30,287 nucleotides of DNA from a virus, in IMG/VR virus record IMGVR_UViG_3300035180_004093, positions 1 to 30,287 of that record, one strand, 5' to 3'. The notes beneath the pieces were generated by a model. The model was given only the letters and a program-made list of their open reading frames with translations. It was not told where the DNA came from and did no database searches. Both the position numbers and the translations under genes were made by a program. Shown in pieces: positions 22,295 through 30,287 of this stretch. Position 1 is the first letter of the stretch. Each line of letters opens with the position of its first letter.

Positions 22295-25200
22295 ATGGCC
22301 ATTCTCACGGGCGACATCAAGCTGGTCGCCTCGCAAGTCATGCTCGACGTTCCCGAAGGCGGTGGTGCACCCACGTCCACCGTGATTCAGGACGCTACCA
22401 GCAATGCGATTTTTCCGGACATATCGGAACTGGATCGGTCTGGCGGCCGGGTCAACCTCCGCAAAGTGCATGTCAGCGTGCAGACCCCCGACACCGACAC
22501 CTATCTGGGCTGCAACGTGATCGTGGCCGATCCGCCCGCAGACCCCAACGTCAGCGTCACGCTATTTAGCACCAAGGAAATCTTCGACCGGCGCGATTCG
22601 GCCAAGAAGCGGGTGGAGGCCTATCTGGCACCCGGTCCCGCTTGGGCCGGATTCCTGTTTGAGAACCACATCATCGGCCAGCGCTCCATCCAGCTCTTTC
22701 AGATGCCCAGCAGCACCGCGCCCGAGGTGGGGCACACGCTGCTCATCGTGCAAAACGAGGGACTAACCACAGAGAAACTGCAGTACGTGCGTGTTACGCG
22801 AACAGCTTCCATCCTGCGCACGTTTATCAAGGACAACGGGCAGGAATACAAGGCGCTTATCGTCACGGCAGACCTGAGTGACGCACTGCGCTTTGACTTC
22901 ATGGGCTCGCCGCCCAGTGAATTCTTCCGCAAAGCTGCGGCTGCAGCCCTGATTCGTGACACTACGGTGGCCGATGCAGCCCAGTATTTCGGTGTCGTCC
23001 CTCTGACCGAAGCCGTGACCATGGGCAGCCTTAGTGCCAAGGCCAAATCCATCTTCACCCAACTGGTTCCCAGTGCACAGACCGAGATTCCCGTCATTGA
23101 TGCCAATGCGGCCGGGGAATACGACACGGTGGTGGATGCCTCCAACGGCAATGTGTCGATCACCACGTCCATCGGCTTCAACCCCAACGTGGCGTTGTAC
23201 TTTGGCAACCCGGTGTACCCGGGCACTCTCAATATTGCCTATTCCGGTGGCGCACTGACCGATTCGTCCGGGGATCTGCTGCAGGGCACGACCGTCATTG
23301 GCACGGTGGACTATGCCCGGGGCACTGCCACGCTGTCGCCCTCGGCACCCTCCATCGGTGGGTCCAAGACCATTACCTACAAGGCGGCCGGTGCACCCCT
23401 GCAATTGGCTGACACCGCTGGCATCTACGTCTCTCAGGAAACGCGCGCCTACAACTACATCCAGACCATCAGCCCACCGCCTGCGCCAGCCACGACCCGG
23501 GTGAGCTATCGCTCCAACGGCAAGTGGTACGACCTGCGTGACAATGGTGGCGGCAAACTGGTGGGCTCGGATGTGGCCTATGGCGCTGGCACTGTGAGCT
23601 ATACAACCGGCACCGTTGCAGTCACGTTGGGTGCCTTGCCCGATGTGGGCAGCCAGATCATTCTGAATTGGGGCTCCCGCGTCAATTACACCAACCGGTC
23701 TTCGGTGGCGCTACCGCCCCTCACGGTTCCACTGCAACTGGCTCAGACTGGCATCACACCTGGCTCGGTCGTCATCAAATGGAACGACGGCACTGCGCGC
23801 ACCGCCACGGATGACGGCAAGGGAAACATCACCGGCAGTGCCACTGGCACCATCCGCTACCAGACCGGGCTCATCAGTCTGGCTCCCACGGTCCTTCCCG
23901 CCGGTGGCCAGATCTACACGGTGGACTACACCTATGGTCCGCCTGATGTGCAGGAGTTTCCGGCGCCACTGCGTGACGGCAATGGGAATGTCCCCTTGAC
24001 GCTATCCAAGTCCAACCTGCGTCCCAACACGGTCGAGGTGACTTGGAACCTGCTCTACAACCCCTATGACCCGGTCACGATGACGGTGTTCCCATCTCGG
24101 GACCCGTACATGACGGTGCGCGACGATGGTCTTGGCATCTTGCGTGACACCTTGGGTGCGGATCACGGATCGGTCGATTACGTCACCGGGATCATCAGTC
24201 TCAAGACGGAAACGACAGTCGGCATGCCCAAGGCTAAATATGCATGGGTCACATTGGGTGTGGTTGCTGGTGGTGGGACGGTGCGTCGGTACCTGTTTCA
24301 GGGCTGGGAATACTTCCCAGTCGGGGCCAATATGCCCAACGATGAGACCGCACATGTCTCGGTGAAATACCGGGCAATGGCCTCGGACTCGGCTGTGACA
24401 ACGCCGATCGCAACCACCGCGCTGAAGTTCGATCTGACCAATCAGTACTCCGAGAACATTGTTCCGGGCAGCGTGAATTTCACGCTCGGTGGACGCACCT
24501 ACTTTGATCGCGCCGGGAACCTGTACTACGGACTTGATGTTGCTTCCGGCAGTGCCATCAAGGCGGGCACCCTGAACTACCAGTCCGGCGAAGTGACCCT
24601 GGATTCATGGGTCGCCGCTGCATCGTCTGCCGTGTCCGTCAAATCCCTGCTGACCTCAATGGATGGCCACCCCGTGGACGAGGTAACGTTTCGTGCCCCT
24701 GTGGCACCGCTGCGCACAGGATCCGTGCAGGTGCTGGCGACATGGCTTGCCGGAGGCCTGCTCAATGTGTCGGCCAATACGGCGGGGGACTTCATTGGCA
24801 CGGACGTTTCTGGCCATGTGGATTACGACACTGGCGTGGTGCGCTTGCGCTTTGGGTCGTATGTCACGGCAGCAGGCAATGAAACGGCGGTCTGGTACTC
24901 GGCAGCCAATGTTGGAACGGACGGCAAGATCTTCAAACCGGCCCCCGTCATTGCGAACACCATCCGCTTCAATGCCGTGGGGTTCACCTATCTGCCTTTG
25001 GATGCCGACATCCTTGGACTGGATCCGGTGCGCTTGCCGCAGGACGGCAAGGTGTCGATATTCCGGCCCGGTGGCTTTGCCGTGCTGGGGCATACCGGAT
25101 CGATTTCGGCAACGGTATCCAACGGACAGGTCATCAACTGCGCCCGGGTTCGACTGAGTCGTGTGCGGGTGATCGGCTCTGACGGCCATGTGATCAATAC

Positions 25201-25858
25201 GGGATACACCGCAGATCTGGAAGCGGGCACGGTTACTTTCACCTCGGTGAGTGGCTACGCCCAGCCGGTCGTGGTGGAGCACCGCATCGAGGACATGGTG
25301 CAGGTGTCCGATGTGCAGATCAATGGCCAGTTGGCCTTTACCCGGCAGGTCACCCACGCGTATCCGTTTCCGGGCAGCTTCATTTCCAGCGCTTTGGTGG
25401 CACAGGACCTCAAGGCACGGGTCTCGGTCCTGTTTGACCAGGCCACCTGGGACTCAGTCACTTATGCCGATGCGGTGACAGGGTCGGTGGCACCCGGAAC
25501 CTACAACGACATTCTGGCCCCGCTGGTGGTGACCAACAACGGGGCCGTCACCGAGAAGTGGGCGCTGCGCTTCACCAACACCACGACCTTTGACGTGATT
25601 GGCGAGCACGTGGGCACGATTTCCAGCGGAAGTATTGCCACCGACACCTCGCCACTCAACCCGGCCACTGGCAGTCCGTATTTCACGATCAAAGGCATTG
25701 GCTGGGGCAGCGGCTGGTCCGTGGGCAATGTGCTGCGGTTCAACACCGTGGGGGCTCTGTTTCCGGTCTGGATCGTTCGCACGATTCAGCAAGGCCCCGA
25801 AAGCGTCATCAATGACAAGTTCACTGTGCTGGTGCGCGGTGACGTGGACCGACCCTAG
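22295..25858 (+). CDS. Large tail-tip protein with repeated beta cassettes (1187 aa)
   Basis: An 1187-residue virion protein. About 280 N-terminal residues form a distinct part (DTYLGCNVIVADPPADPN; IFDRRDSAKKRVEAYLAPG). From residue 330 a cassette recurs: an Asp/Gly-rich turn, then G-[ST]-[VIL]-x-Y-x-[TS]-G-x-[VI]-x-L. Copies start near residues 336 (divergent), 432, 518, 625, 758 and 840, with a weaker one near 973, spaced 82-133 residues. Such repeats suggest a chain of similar beta domains, forming an elongated tail-tip or side structure. The C-terminal 180 residues differ again (DMVQVSDVQINGQLAF). GGAGG 5 bp upstream strongly supports the start. No enzyme motif was found; the role in host contact is inferred from length and position. 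Confidence 0.75.
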   Translation: MAILTGDIKLVASQVMLDVPEGGGAPTSTVIQDATSNAIFPDISELDRSGGRVNLRKVHVSVQTPDTDTYLGCNVIVADPPADPNVSVTLFSTKEIFDRRDSAKKRVEAYLAPGPAWAGFLFENHIIGQRSIQLFQMPSSTAPEVGHTLLIVQNEGLTTEKLQYVRVTRTASILRTFIKDNGQEYKALIVTADLSDALRFDFMGSPPSEFFRKAAAAALIRDTTVADAAQYFGVVPLTEAVTMGSLSAKAKSIFTQLVPSAQTEIPVIDANAAGEYDTVVDASNGNVSITTSIGFNPNVALYFGNPVYPGTLNIAYSGGALTDSSGDLLQGTTVIGTVDYARGTATLSPSAPSIGGSKTITYKAAGAPLQLADTAGIYVSQETRAYNYIQTISPPPAPATTRVSYRSNGKWYDLRDNGGGKLVGSDVAYGAGTVSYTTGTVAVTLGALPDVGSQIILNWGSRVNYTNRSSVALPPLTVPLQLAQTGITPGSVVIKWNDGTARTATDDGKGNITGSATGTIRYQTGLISLAPTVLPAGGQIYTVDYTYGPPDVQEFPAPLRDGNGNVPLTLSKSNLRPNTVEVTWNLLYNPYDPVTMTVFPSRDPYMTVRDDGLGILRDTLGADHGSVDYVTGIISLKTETTVGMPKAKYAWVTLGVVAGGGTVRRYLFQGWEYFPVGANMPNDETAHVSVKYRAMASDSAVTTPIATTALKFDLTNQYSENIVPGSVNFTLGGRTYFDRAGNLYYGLDVASGSAIKAGTLNYQSGEVTLDSWVAAASSAVSVKSLLTSMDGHPVDEVTFRAPVAPLRTGSVQVLATWLAGGLLNVSANTAGDFIGTDVSGHVDYDTGVVRLRFGSYVTAAGNETAVWYSAANVGTDGKIFKPAPVIANTIRFNAVGFTYLPLDADILGLDPVRLPQDGKVSIFRPGGFAVLGHTGSISATVSNGQVINCARVRLSRVRVIGSDGHVINTGYTADLEAGTVTFTSVSGYAQPVVVEHRIEDMVQVSDVQINGQLAFTRQVTHAYPFPGSFISSALVAQDLKARVSVLFDQATWDSVTYADAVTGSVAPGTYNDILAPLVVTNNGAVTEKWALRFTNTTTFDVIGEHVGTISSGSIATDTSPLNPATGSPYFTIKGIGWGSGWSVGNVLRFNTVGALFPVWIVRTIQQGPESVINDKFTVLVRGDVDRP

Positions 25859-25887
25859 TTTTAACGCTTCAACTCAAGGAATCAGAC

Positions 25888-27156
25888 ATGGCAACCATTC
25901 CTGTCAAACACTACAACTCTGGCATGCAGGGCGCGCCCCAACTGGCGAACGCGTGGGGCGACATGACCGCCTTGCTCGACGCGGTGCTGGTGGACGGATT
26001 CAACCTGCGCACCATCGACACATTAACCTTTGCCGATGGCATCGCCACCGCTCGGGTGAATGCCGGTCACCTGTACCTTGTCGATCAGGTAGTAAGCATT
26101 CAAGGTGCCAATCAGGCTGAGTACAACGGTGAATTCCGGGTTTTGAGCACGACCGCACTGGAGTTCACCTATGCGGTGGTGGTAACCCCAGTAACACCTG
26201 CCACCGGCACGCTGTCAGTGAAAGTCGCGCCACTGAACTTTGAGCGCGCGTTCACCGCGACCAACAAGCGCTGCTACCGCAGCAAGAACATCCTGAGCAA
26301 CCGGCCGTTCCTGCGGGTGGACAACTCGCTCGATCCTTCGTACACCACGACCTATGCCAAGAAAGCCAAGGTGCTTATCGCCGAGAACATGTCGGATATC
26401 GACACAGTGGTGGGAGCACAGGCCCCGTTTGACCCCAACAAGCCACAGCAAAACACGGTGGGCACTGGCACCGGGACTGGGGCAGTAGATGGCTGGTACA
26501 AGTGGTACCACTCCCGCAGTGATCAAAACAGTTCGGAGAGTTCCGGCGGCACTGGGGGCAATAAGAACTGGGTGCTGGTTGGCGACGACCGGGGCTTCTA
26601 TTTGTTCAATGAATGGCAAGTTTCGGTCTACGGCCGCGCCGGTTACTTCTTCACGGACTTCGCCAGCTATCGCCAGGGCGATGCGTACAACACGCTGCTG
26701 ACGGCCACCGAGTCCTACATCGGCGTCAGCTCCAACATCGGCTACAACGGAGTCGATTACCAGGGCTACTGCAATCGCTCGCTGGACTTCACGGGCAAAG
26801 TGCTCATGCGTGACCACCTGCAGGTTGGCAATTACATCCGGGCCGGATTCCTGGCGCTCAACACCAACAATGCCCAGCAGATCACCGGTTACAGCACATC
26901 GGTTCCCTGGCCCAATGGACCGGACTATGGCTTGATCCTGCATCCGGTGTACCTGCGCCATGAATCGCCTGGCCACTTGCGCGGAAAGATGCCTGGCATC
27001 TTCTGGGTGCACAACGACAGCCCCATGGCCGACCTGAACGTCGTCAGTGGCGTGGTCGGTTATCCCGGACGCAAGTTCCTGATCGTTTGCAACGGCTACA
27101 GCACCGCAGGCAACGCTGCCCGTTATGCCTTTGACATCACCGGTCCATGGTGGTGA
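25888..27156 (+). CDS. Tail-tip virion protein (422 aa)
   Basis: A 422-residue protein with no recognised enzyme motif. The first 120 residues are beta-rich (HYNSGMQGAPQLANAWG; YNGEFRVLSTTALEFTYAV), resembling a small adaptor domain. A Gly/Thr hinge (TGTGTGAVDGWYKWYHS) follows, and the second half is aromatic- and Gly-rich (AGYFFTDFASYRQGD; YGLILHPVYLRHESPGHLRG). It ends in FDITGPWW. AAGGAA 6 bp upstream supports the start. Together with the neighbours it appears to build the tail tip; receptor binding is possible but unproven. Confidence 0.7.
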   Translation: MATIPVKHYNSGMQGAPQLANAWGDMTALLDAVLVDGFNLRTIDTLTFADGIATARVNAGHLYLVDQVVSIQGANQAEYNGEFRVLSTTALEFTYAVVVTPVTPATGTLSVKVAPLNFERAFTATNKRCYRSKNILSNRPFLRVDNSLDPSYTTTYAKKAKVLIAENMSDIDTVVGAQAPFDPNKPQQNTVGTGTGTGAVDGWYKWYHSRSDQNSSESSGGTGGNKNWVLVGDDRGFYLFNEWQVSVYGRAGYFFTDFASYRQGDAYNTLLTATESYIGVSSNIGYNGVDYQGYCNRSLDFTGKVLMRDHLQVGNYIRAGFLALNTNNAQQITGYSTSVPWPNGPDYGLILHPVYLRHESPGHLRGKMPGIFWVHNDSPMADLNVVSGVVGYPGRKFLIVCNGYSTAGNAARYAFDITGPWW

Positions 27157-27159
27157 GCC

Positions 27160-28263
27160 ATGTCCTGGTGGAATTCGATTTCAACGCTGACTGCACTGGC
27201 GGCGTGGGACGCCATTGATACGGAGTCCAGCGGCTACGCGACCGACCTGTCGGGCAATGCGCACCATGCCAATTTCGGTGGAGCCCCCCGTATGGCGGTG
27301 GTCAATGGCGCACAGGTTAGCCAGTACATCAAGTGCCCCGGTGGCAATACGGGCTTTAGCCACTCGGTAGTCAACATCCCCCCAACGGGGGTTCTCTTTG
27401 CGCTGGTGACCGATGTTCGAGCCACCATCATGCTGTTCTCGAATTACGCGTCCAACAGCGTTCACGGCTGTCTGCTCGATACCAGTGATGCCTCTGGCGC
27501 GCCCTATGGGGTGATACGCAATGCGGGCACTGTGGGTCAGGCCGTATTGCCAACGCAAGTGTCCAGCCCGACCTTGTTTGGCATTGTGTTTACGCCGACG
27601 CAGTTCCAGTTTTTCTACAAAGGTGCGTGGCTTGGCAGCGTGCAGTCGGCGAATTTCTCGACCATACTGCCAACCACCACGGGTTCAACCTGGCCCTCGA
27701 CGTGGGGCCCCAACTGTTCGGTGGGTGGCATCGGGATCTTTGCTGGAACGGCCACGCTGGCAGAGATCAATGCCATGGATTCCCAGCTTCGAGACAAGCT
27801 ATACCTCGGCACTCCATCGTTTCGTGGTCTGCAGCCCAGCGAGCAAAGGATTTCCTTGCCTGTACCAGAAGCGGTTGCATCAGGGCTGCCGGGGGCACGC
27901 TTTCTCACAGGCTTTGGAAGGCTGGACTCCAGCATCCCACAGGCACAAGGCCCGGGCGGAACCGTTGGACGCTATGTGGGCCAGCAGATCGCCTATCGCA
28001 ACACCTACCAAGGCGGTAATGGGCGCATCGTTGGAACGGTAGGAATCAAGGGCTCGCCCAACACCCCGGTGCAACGGCGGGTACGCCTCATTGATGAGAA
28101 AACCGGCCTGCTGGTGCGCGAAGTGTTCAGCGACCCCGTCACAGGTGCGTATGAATTTCTGTACGTCGCCATGGACCACAAGTACACCGTGATGACCTAC
28201 GACTATGAAAACAACTACCGGGCGGTGGTGGCTGACAACATCACTGCGGAGTTTGCGCCATGA
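27160..28263 (+). CDS. Tail-tip protein with lectin-like and Ig-like parts (367 aa)
   Basis: A 367-residue protein in two parts. Residues 1-225 look like a concanavalin/laminin-G-type beta sandwich (AWDAIDTESSGYATDLSGN; VLFALVTDVRATIMLFSNY; FQFFYKGAWLGSVQSANF; IGIFAGTATLAEINAMDSQL), a fold often used to bind sugars. Residues about 285-367 resemble a transthyretin/carboxypeptidase-regulatory-like domain (GRIVGTVGIKGSPNTPVQRR; RLIDEKTGLLVREVFSD; YEFLYVAMDHKYTVMTYDY). The linker between them is Pro/Gly-rich. The stop overlaps the next start through ATGA. It may bind cell-surface polysaccharide; fold assignments are by eye. Confidence 0.65.
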   Translation: MSWWNSISTLTALAAWDAIDTESSGYATDLSGNAHHANFGGAPRMAVVNGAQVSQYIKCPGGNTGFSHSVVNIPPTGVLFALVTDVRATIMLFSNYASNSVHGCLLDTSDASGAPYGVIRNAGTVGQAVLPTQVSSPTLFGIVFTPTQFQFFYKGAWLGSVQSANFSTILPTTTGSTWPSTWGPNCSVGGIGIFAGTATLAEINAMDSQLRDKLYLGTPSFRGLQPSEQRISLPVPEAVASGLPGARFLTGFGRLDSSIPQAQGPGGTVGRYVGQQIAYRNTYQGGNGRIVGTVGIKGSPNTPVQRRVRLIDEKTGLLVREVFSDPVTGAYEFLYVAMDHKYTVMTYDYENNYRAVVADNITAEFAP

Positions 28264-28655
28264 CCCTCTCCGTGTCCTTCGATCTGAAAAACGCCCGACT
28301 CATCGCAGTCGTGGCATTTCTCGACACTGGTGCGAGCGTGGCCCGAGTGCGCATTTATCCCGGCGTGCGTGTGCTGGTCGCAGCAGCACCAAATTCCGGA
28401 TTCCTGGCAGAACTGCCACTGCAAAAGCCCAGCGGCTCTGTTCTGGATGGACTGCTGACCCTGGCCGCAGGTGATCCGGTACTCAATGCCAACAGTGGTG
28501 TGGCCACCTGGGCGCGGGTGGTCAACGGAAACGGCGAGACTGCCTTTGATTGCGATGTGTCCGACATGACAGGGACTGGCGAGATCAAGATTCAGAACAC
28601 GGTGCTCTTTGAAGGGGGTGAAACACGCATGGTCAGCGGCGTCCTGGGGGGATAA
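28260..28655 (+). CDS. Small tail-tip protein (131 aa)
   Basis: A 131-residue beta-rich protein coupled to the gene before it by ATGA. It starts with alternating strands (LSVSFDLKNARLIAVVAFLDTG; ARVRIYPGVRVLVAAA) and ends with GEIKIQNTVLFEGGETRMVSG. Similar small genes often sit beside tail-tip proteins in related prophages, but no function is known to me. It probably packs with the 367-residue protein or with the hub-like protein downstream. Confidence 0.65.
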   Translation: MTLSVSFDLKNARLIAVVAFLDTGASVARVRIYPGVRVLVAAAPNSGFLAELPLQKPSGSVLDGLLTLAAGDPVLNANSGVATWARVVNGNGETAFDCDVSDMTGTGEIKIQNTVLFEGGETRMVSGVLGG

Positions 28656-28658
28656 GCC

Positions 28659-30287
28659 ATGCCAGTAGTTGACTTGCTTTTTGACCGCACGGCGGCGTCT
28701 GGCCCACCCTGGGTGCTGCTGTTTGGTGATCTGCTGGGGCAGGCACCTGCCAGAAGTCTGGAATTTGCTGCCCAGTTTGATGAACTCAGATTTACCGGTC
28801 GCGCCAGTTCGATCATCCCGTGCACCGTGTCCGTGGTCTTCCCGGAAATGACTTTTGCATCGACTGCCATGTACCAGAGCAAGACCCAGCGTCCCACGGT
28901 GGCGAGGGTGGTGTCGCCCTGGTCCAAGGGAGCCGGTACAAGGGAAATTGGCGTGTCTGCCGCTCACACCCTGGCCAACCGTGCACCGCGGGGTTCTCAG
29001 ATCCTTTGGAGCACAGGGCTGGCATCCAGAGTGGGTGCATCAGCGCCGCAGTATTCGGCCATCCGACATGACTCCTACGTCCTGACAGGGTTTGACAGTT
29101 CCTTGCACCGCCGCCTGGAGCCCAGTGGCTTGCTATTTCAGAGTGCGGATCATGCCGTGCGCCTACGCATAGTCAACGCGTTTCAAGTGGCAGCCCGGTT
29201 GGGTGCGTCGCGGGTGCGTGATTTTTTCAATGTAGGTCTCAGGCGTTCAGCACCGCTAACTGCTCTTTGGAATCGTGGTGCTACATACCGCTTTGGTGCT
29301 TTGAGTAGCGCAGGGGCGGCGTTGCGAAGCAATCGGGGATGGCAACTGAGGTTTCAGGACGCATGGGTACCAAGGGCCGGTCGCACGGCAGTGTCGGGGC
29401 CTTCAGTTTCGCCCGTGAGGGACCCTTGCTATCTCCCGGACACGCATTTGCTCTTTGACCTGATGTGGGCCGGTGACACAGGACTGGTTTTCATCTGCGA
29501 GCGTCATTCCACACCGCTGCCGTCACGCACCACGGTGGTAGTGCCGATACGAAGGATTTATATGGTCGTGAACGATGCCAGACTGCGCCGCGTGGATGGC
29601 AATATTGAACTGCCGACTTTGAGCATGACGCTCGGACTGGATGTGGATTCCTGGACCTGGAGTTTCAGCGCCGCGCTGCCCGGTCGGGCTCTGGCCAACC
29701 TGGAGCCTGCTGGCATTGGTTCACCGGTCGAAGTCGAAGCCGTTATCAACGGCACGGCCTTTCGTGCCCTGGTGGAAAGCATCGAGCGCACACGCGAATT
29801 TGGCACCAATGACCTGAGGATTTCCGGGCGTGGCAAAACAGCGCTGCTGGACGCACCCTATGCACCGATCCAGACATTTACCAACACACAGTCGCGCACT
29901 GCCCAGCAGATCATGGGTGACGTGCTGACTATCAACGGGGTGCCTCTTGGCTGGAGCATTGAATGGGGTCTGGCGGACTGGTCGATTCCGGCCGGTGTGT
30001 TCAATCACCAGGGCACCTACATCGGCGCGCTCAACAAAATCGCCAGTGCTGCCGGTGGCTATGTGCAGCCACTTGCATCTGCCCAGATTCTTAAGGTTCT
30101 TCCACGGTACCCAACGGTTCCATGGGAGTGGGGAAGTGTCGTGGCTGACTTCCAATTGCCTGTTGATGCCACCTCACGCGAGTCCTTGCGCTGGGTTGAA
30201 AAGCCTGCGTACAACCGGGTGTTCGTAGCCGGTCAGGAGGTGGGTGTACTTGGACAGGTGACACGAGCCGGTAAGGCTGCAAGATGA
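28659..30287 (+). CDS. Tail hub-like protein, C-terminus apparently cut short (542 aa)
   Basis: A 542-residue protein whose last 250 residues look like a phage tail or baseplate hub of the Mu gp44/P2 gpD type: IELPTLSMTLGLDVDSWTWSF, GSPVEVEAVINGTAFRALVE, LRISGRGKTALLDAPYAP, AQQIMGDVLTINGVPLGW, and HQGTYIGALNKIASAAGGYV. The first 300 residues are beta-rich with basic repeats and may hold the attachment surface. The protein ends GVLGQVTRAGKAAR then TGA at the last three bases. From memory, relatives continue past this point with a TRAGTAGD-like stretch, so a frameshift or nonsense event near 30275-30287 is suspected. The hub would close the tail tube and hold the tape measure end. Confidence 0.72.
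   Translation: MPVVDLLFDRTAASGPPWVLLFGDLLGQAPARSLEFAAQFDELRFTGRASSIIPCTVSVVFPEMTFASTAMYQSKTQRPTVARVVSPWSKGAGTREIGVSAAHTLANRAPRGSQILWSTGLASRVGASAPQYSAIRHDSYVLTGFDSSLHRRLEPSGLLFQSADHAVRLRIVNAFQVAARLGASRVRDFFNVGLRRSAPLTALWNRGATYRFGALSSAGAALRSNRGWQLRFQDAWVPRAGRTAVSGPSVSPVRDPCYLPDTHLLFDLMWAGDTGLVFICERHSTPLPSRTTVVVPIRRIYMVVNDARLRRVDGNIELPTLSMTLGLDVDSWTWSFSAALPGRALANLEPAGIGSPVEVEAVINGTAFRALVESIERTREFGTNDLRISGRGKTALLDAPYAPIQTFTNTQSRTAQQIMGDVLTINGVPLGWSIEWGLADWSIPAGVFNHQGTYIGALNKIASAAGGYVQPLASAQILKVLPRYPTVPWEWGSVVADFQLPVDATSRESLRWVEKPAYNRVFVAGQEVGVLGQVTRAGKAAR

Noticed and set aside
1-30287. tRNA, rRNA, CRISPR array, insertion sequence or attachment site
   Set aside because: No regularly spaced repeats, no tRNA-like cloverleaf, no transposase gene and no flanking duplicated core were seen by eye; attachment sites would probably lie outside the window.

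Overview
The window holds most of the structural gene module of a tailed double-stranded DNA phage with a lambda-like (siphovirus) head and tail plan. It is probably a prophage or an assembled temperate phage from a Gram-negative, GC-rich bacterium. The phage-type proteins, the GC-rich codon use and the DUF2924/DUF3489/serine-recombinase neighbours would fit a betaproteobacterium such as a member of Burkholderiales. The host is an inference: there is no rRNA, tRNA or chromosomal gene here to anchor it.

Region 1 (1-5816) is an accessory block. On the minus strand it carries a short serine recombinase that ends after the catalytic domain, a DUF2924 protein whose stop overlaps the recombinase start, and, further right, four small genes including one with a C-terminal DUF3489 domain. 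Three of these small genes are preceded at 35-44 bp by the same two-part 29-bp element, which looks like a shared promoter or operator. Between the two minus-strand groups sit two overlapping plus-strand genes. Each fuses a ParB-like N-terminal domain to a DNA methyltransferase; the N-termini are closely alike but the catalytic halves differ (SPPY against DPPY). A 257-bp leader separating DUF2924 from the first methyltransferase is rich in inverted repeats.

Region 2 (5919-15111) is the packaging and head module, in lambda order: small terminase, large terminase (gpA type), gpW, portal, S49 head protease with a nested in-frame scaffold start, gpD-like decoration protein, gpE-like major capsid protein and an FII-like head-tail joiner. 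Three fibre-like genes interrupt that order between the large terminase and gpW.

Region 3 (15136-21848) is the tail tube module: a probable tail terminator, a 66-residue small protein, the major tail protein, a gpG-like chaperone with an overlapping T frame reachable only by -1 frameshifting, a gpZ/DUF6441-like protein and a 1343-residue tape measure protein.

Region 4 (21851-30287) is a tail-tip module that does not resemble lambda M-L-K-I-J. It contains an 1187-residue protein with a repeated beta-rich cassette, two more large virion proteins, a small tail protein and a hub-like protein that stops abruptly at the window end. No integrase other than the short recombinase, and no repressor, lysis gene, tRNA, CRISPR array or insertion sequence was seen. 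From 5919 onward all genes run on the plus strand with short gaps or overlaps and no recognisable internal terminator, as expected for one late operon.
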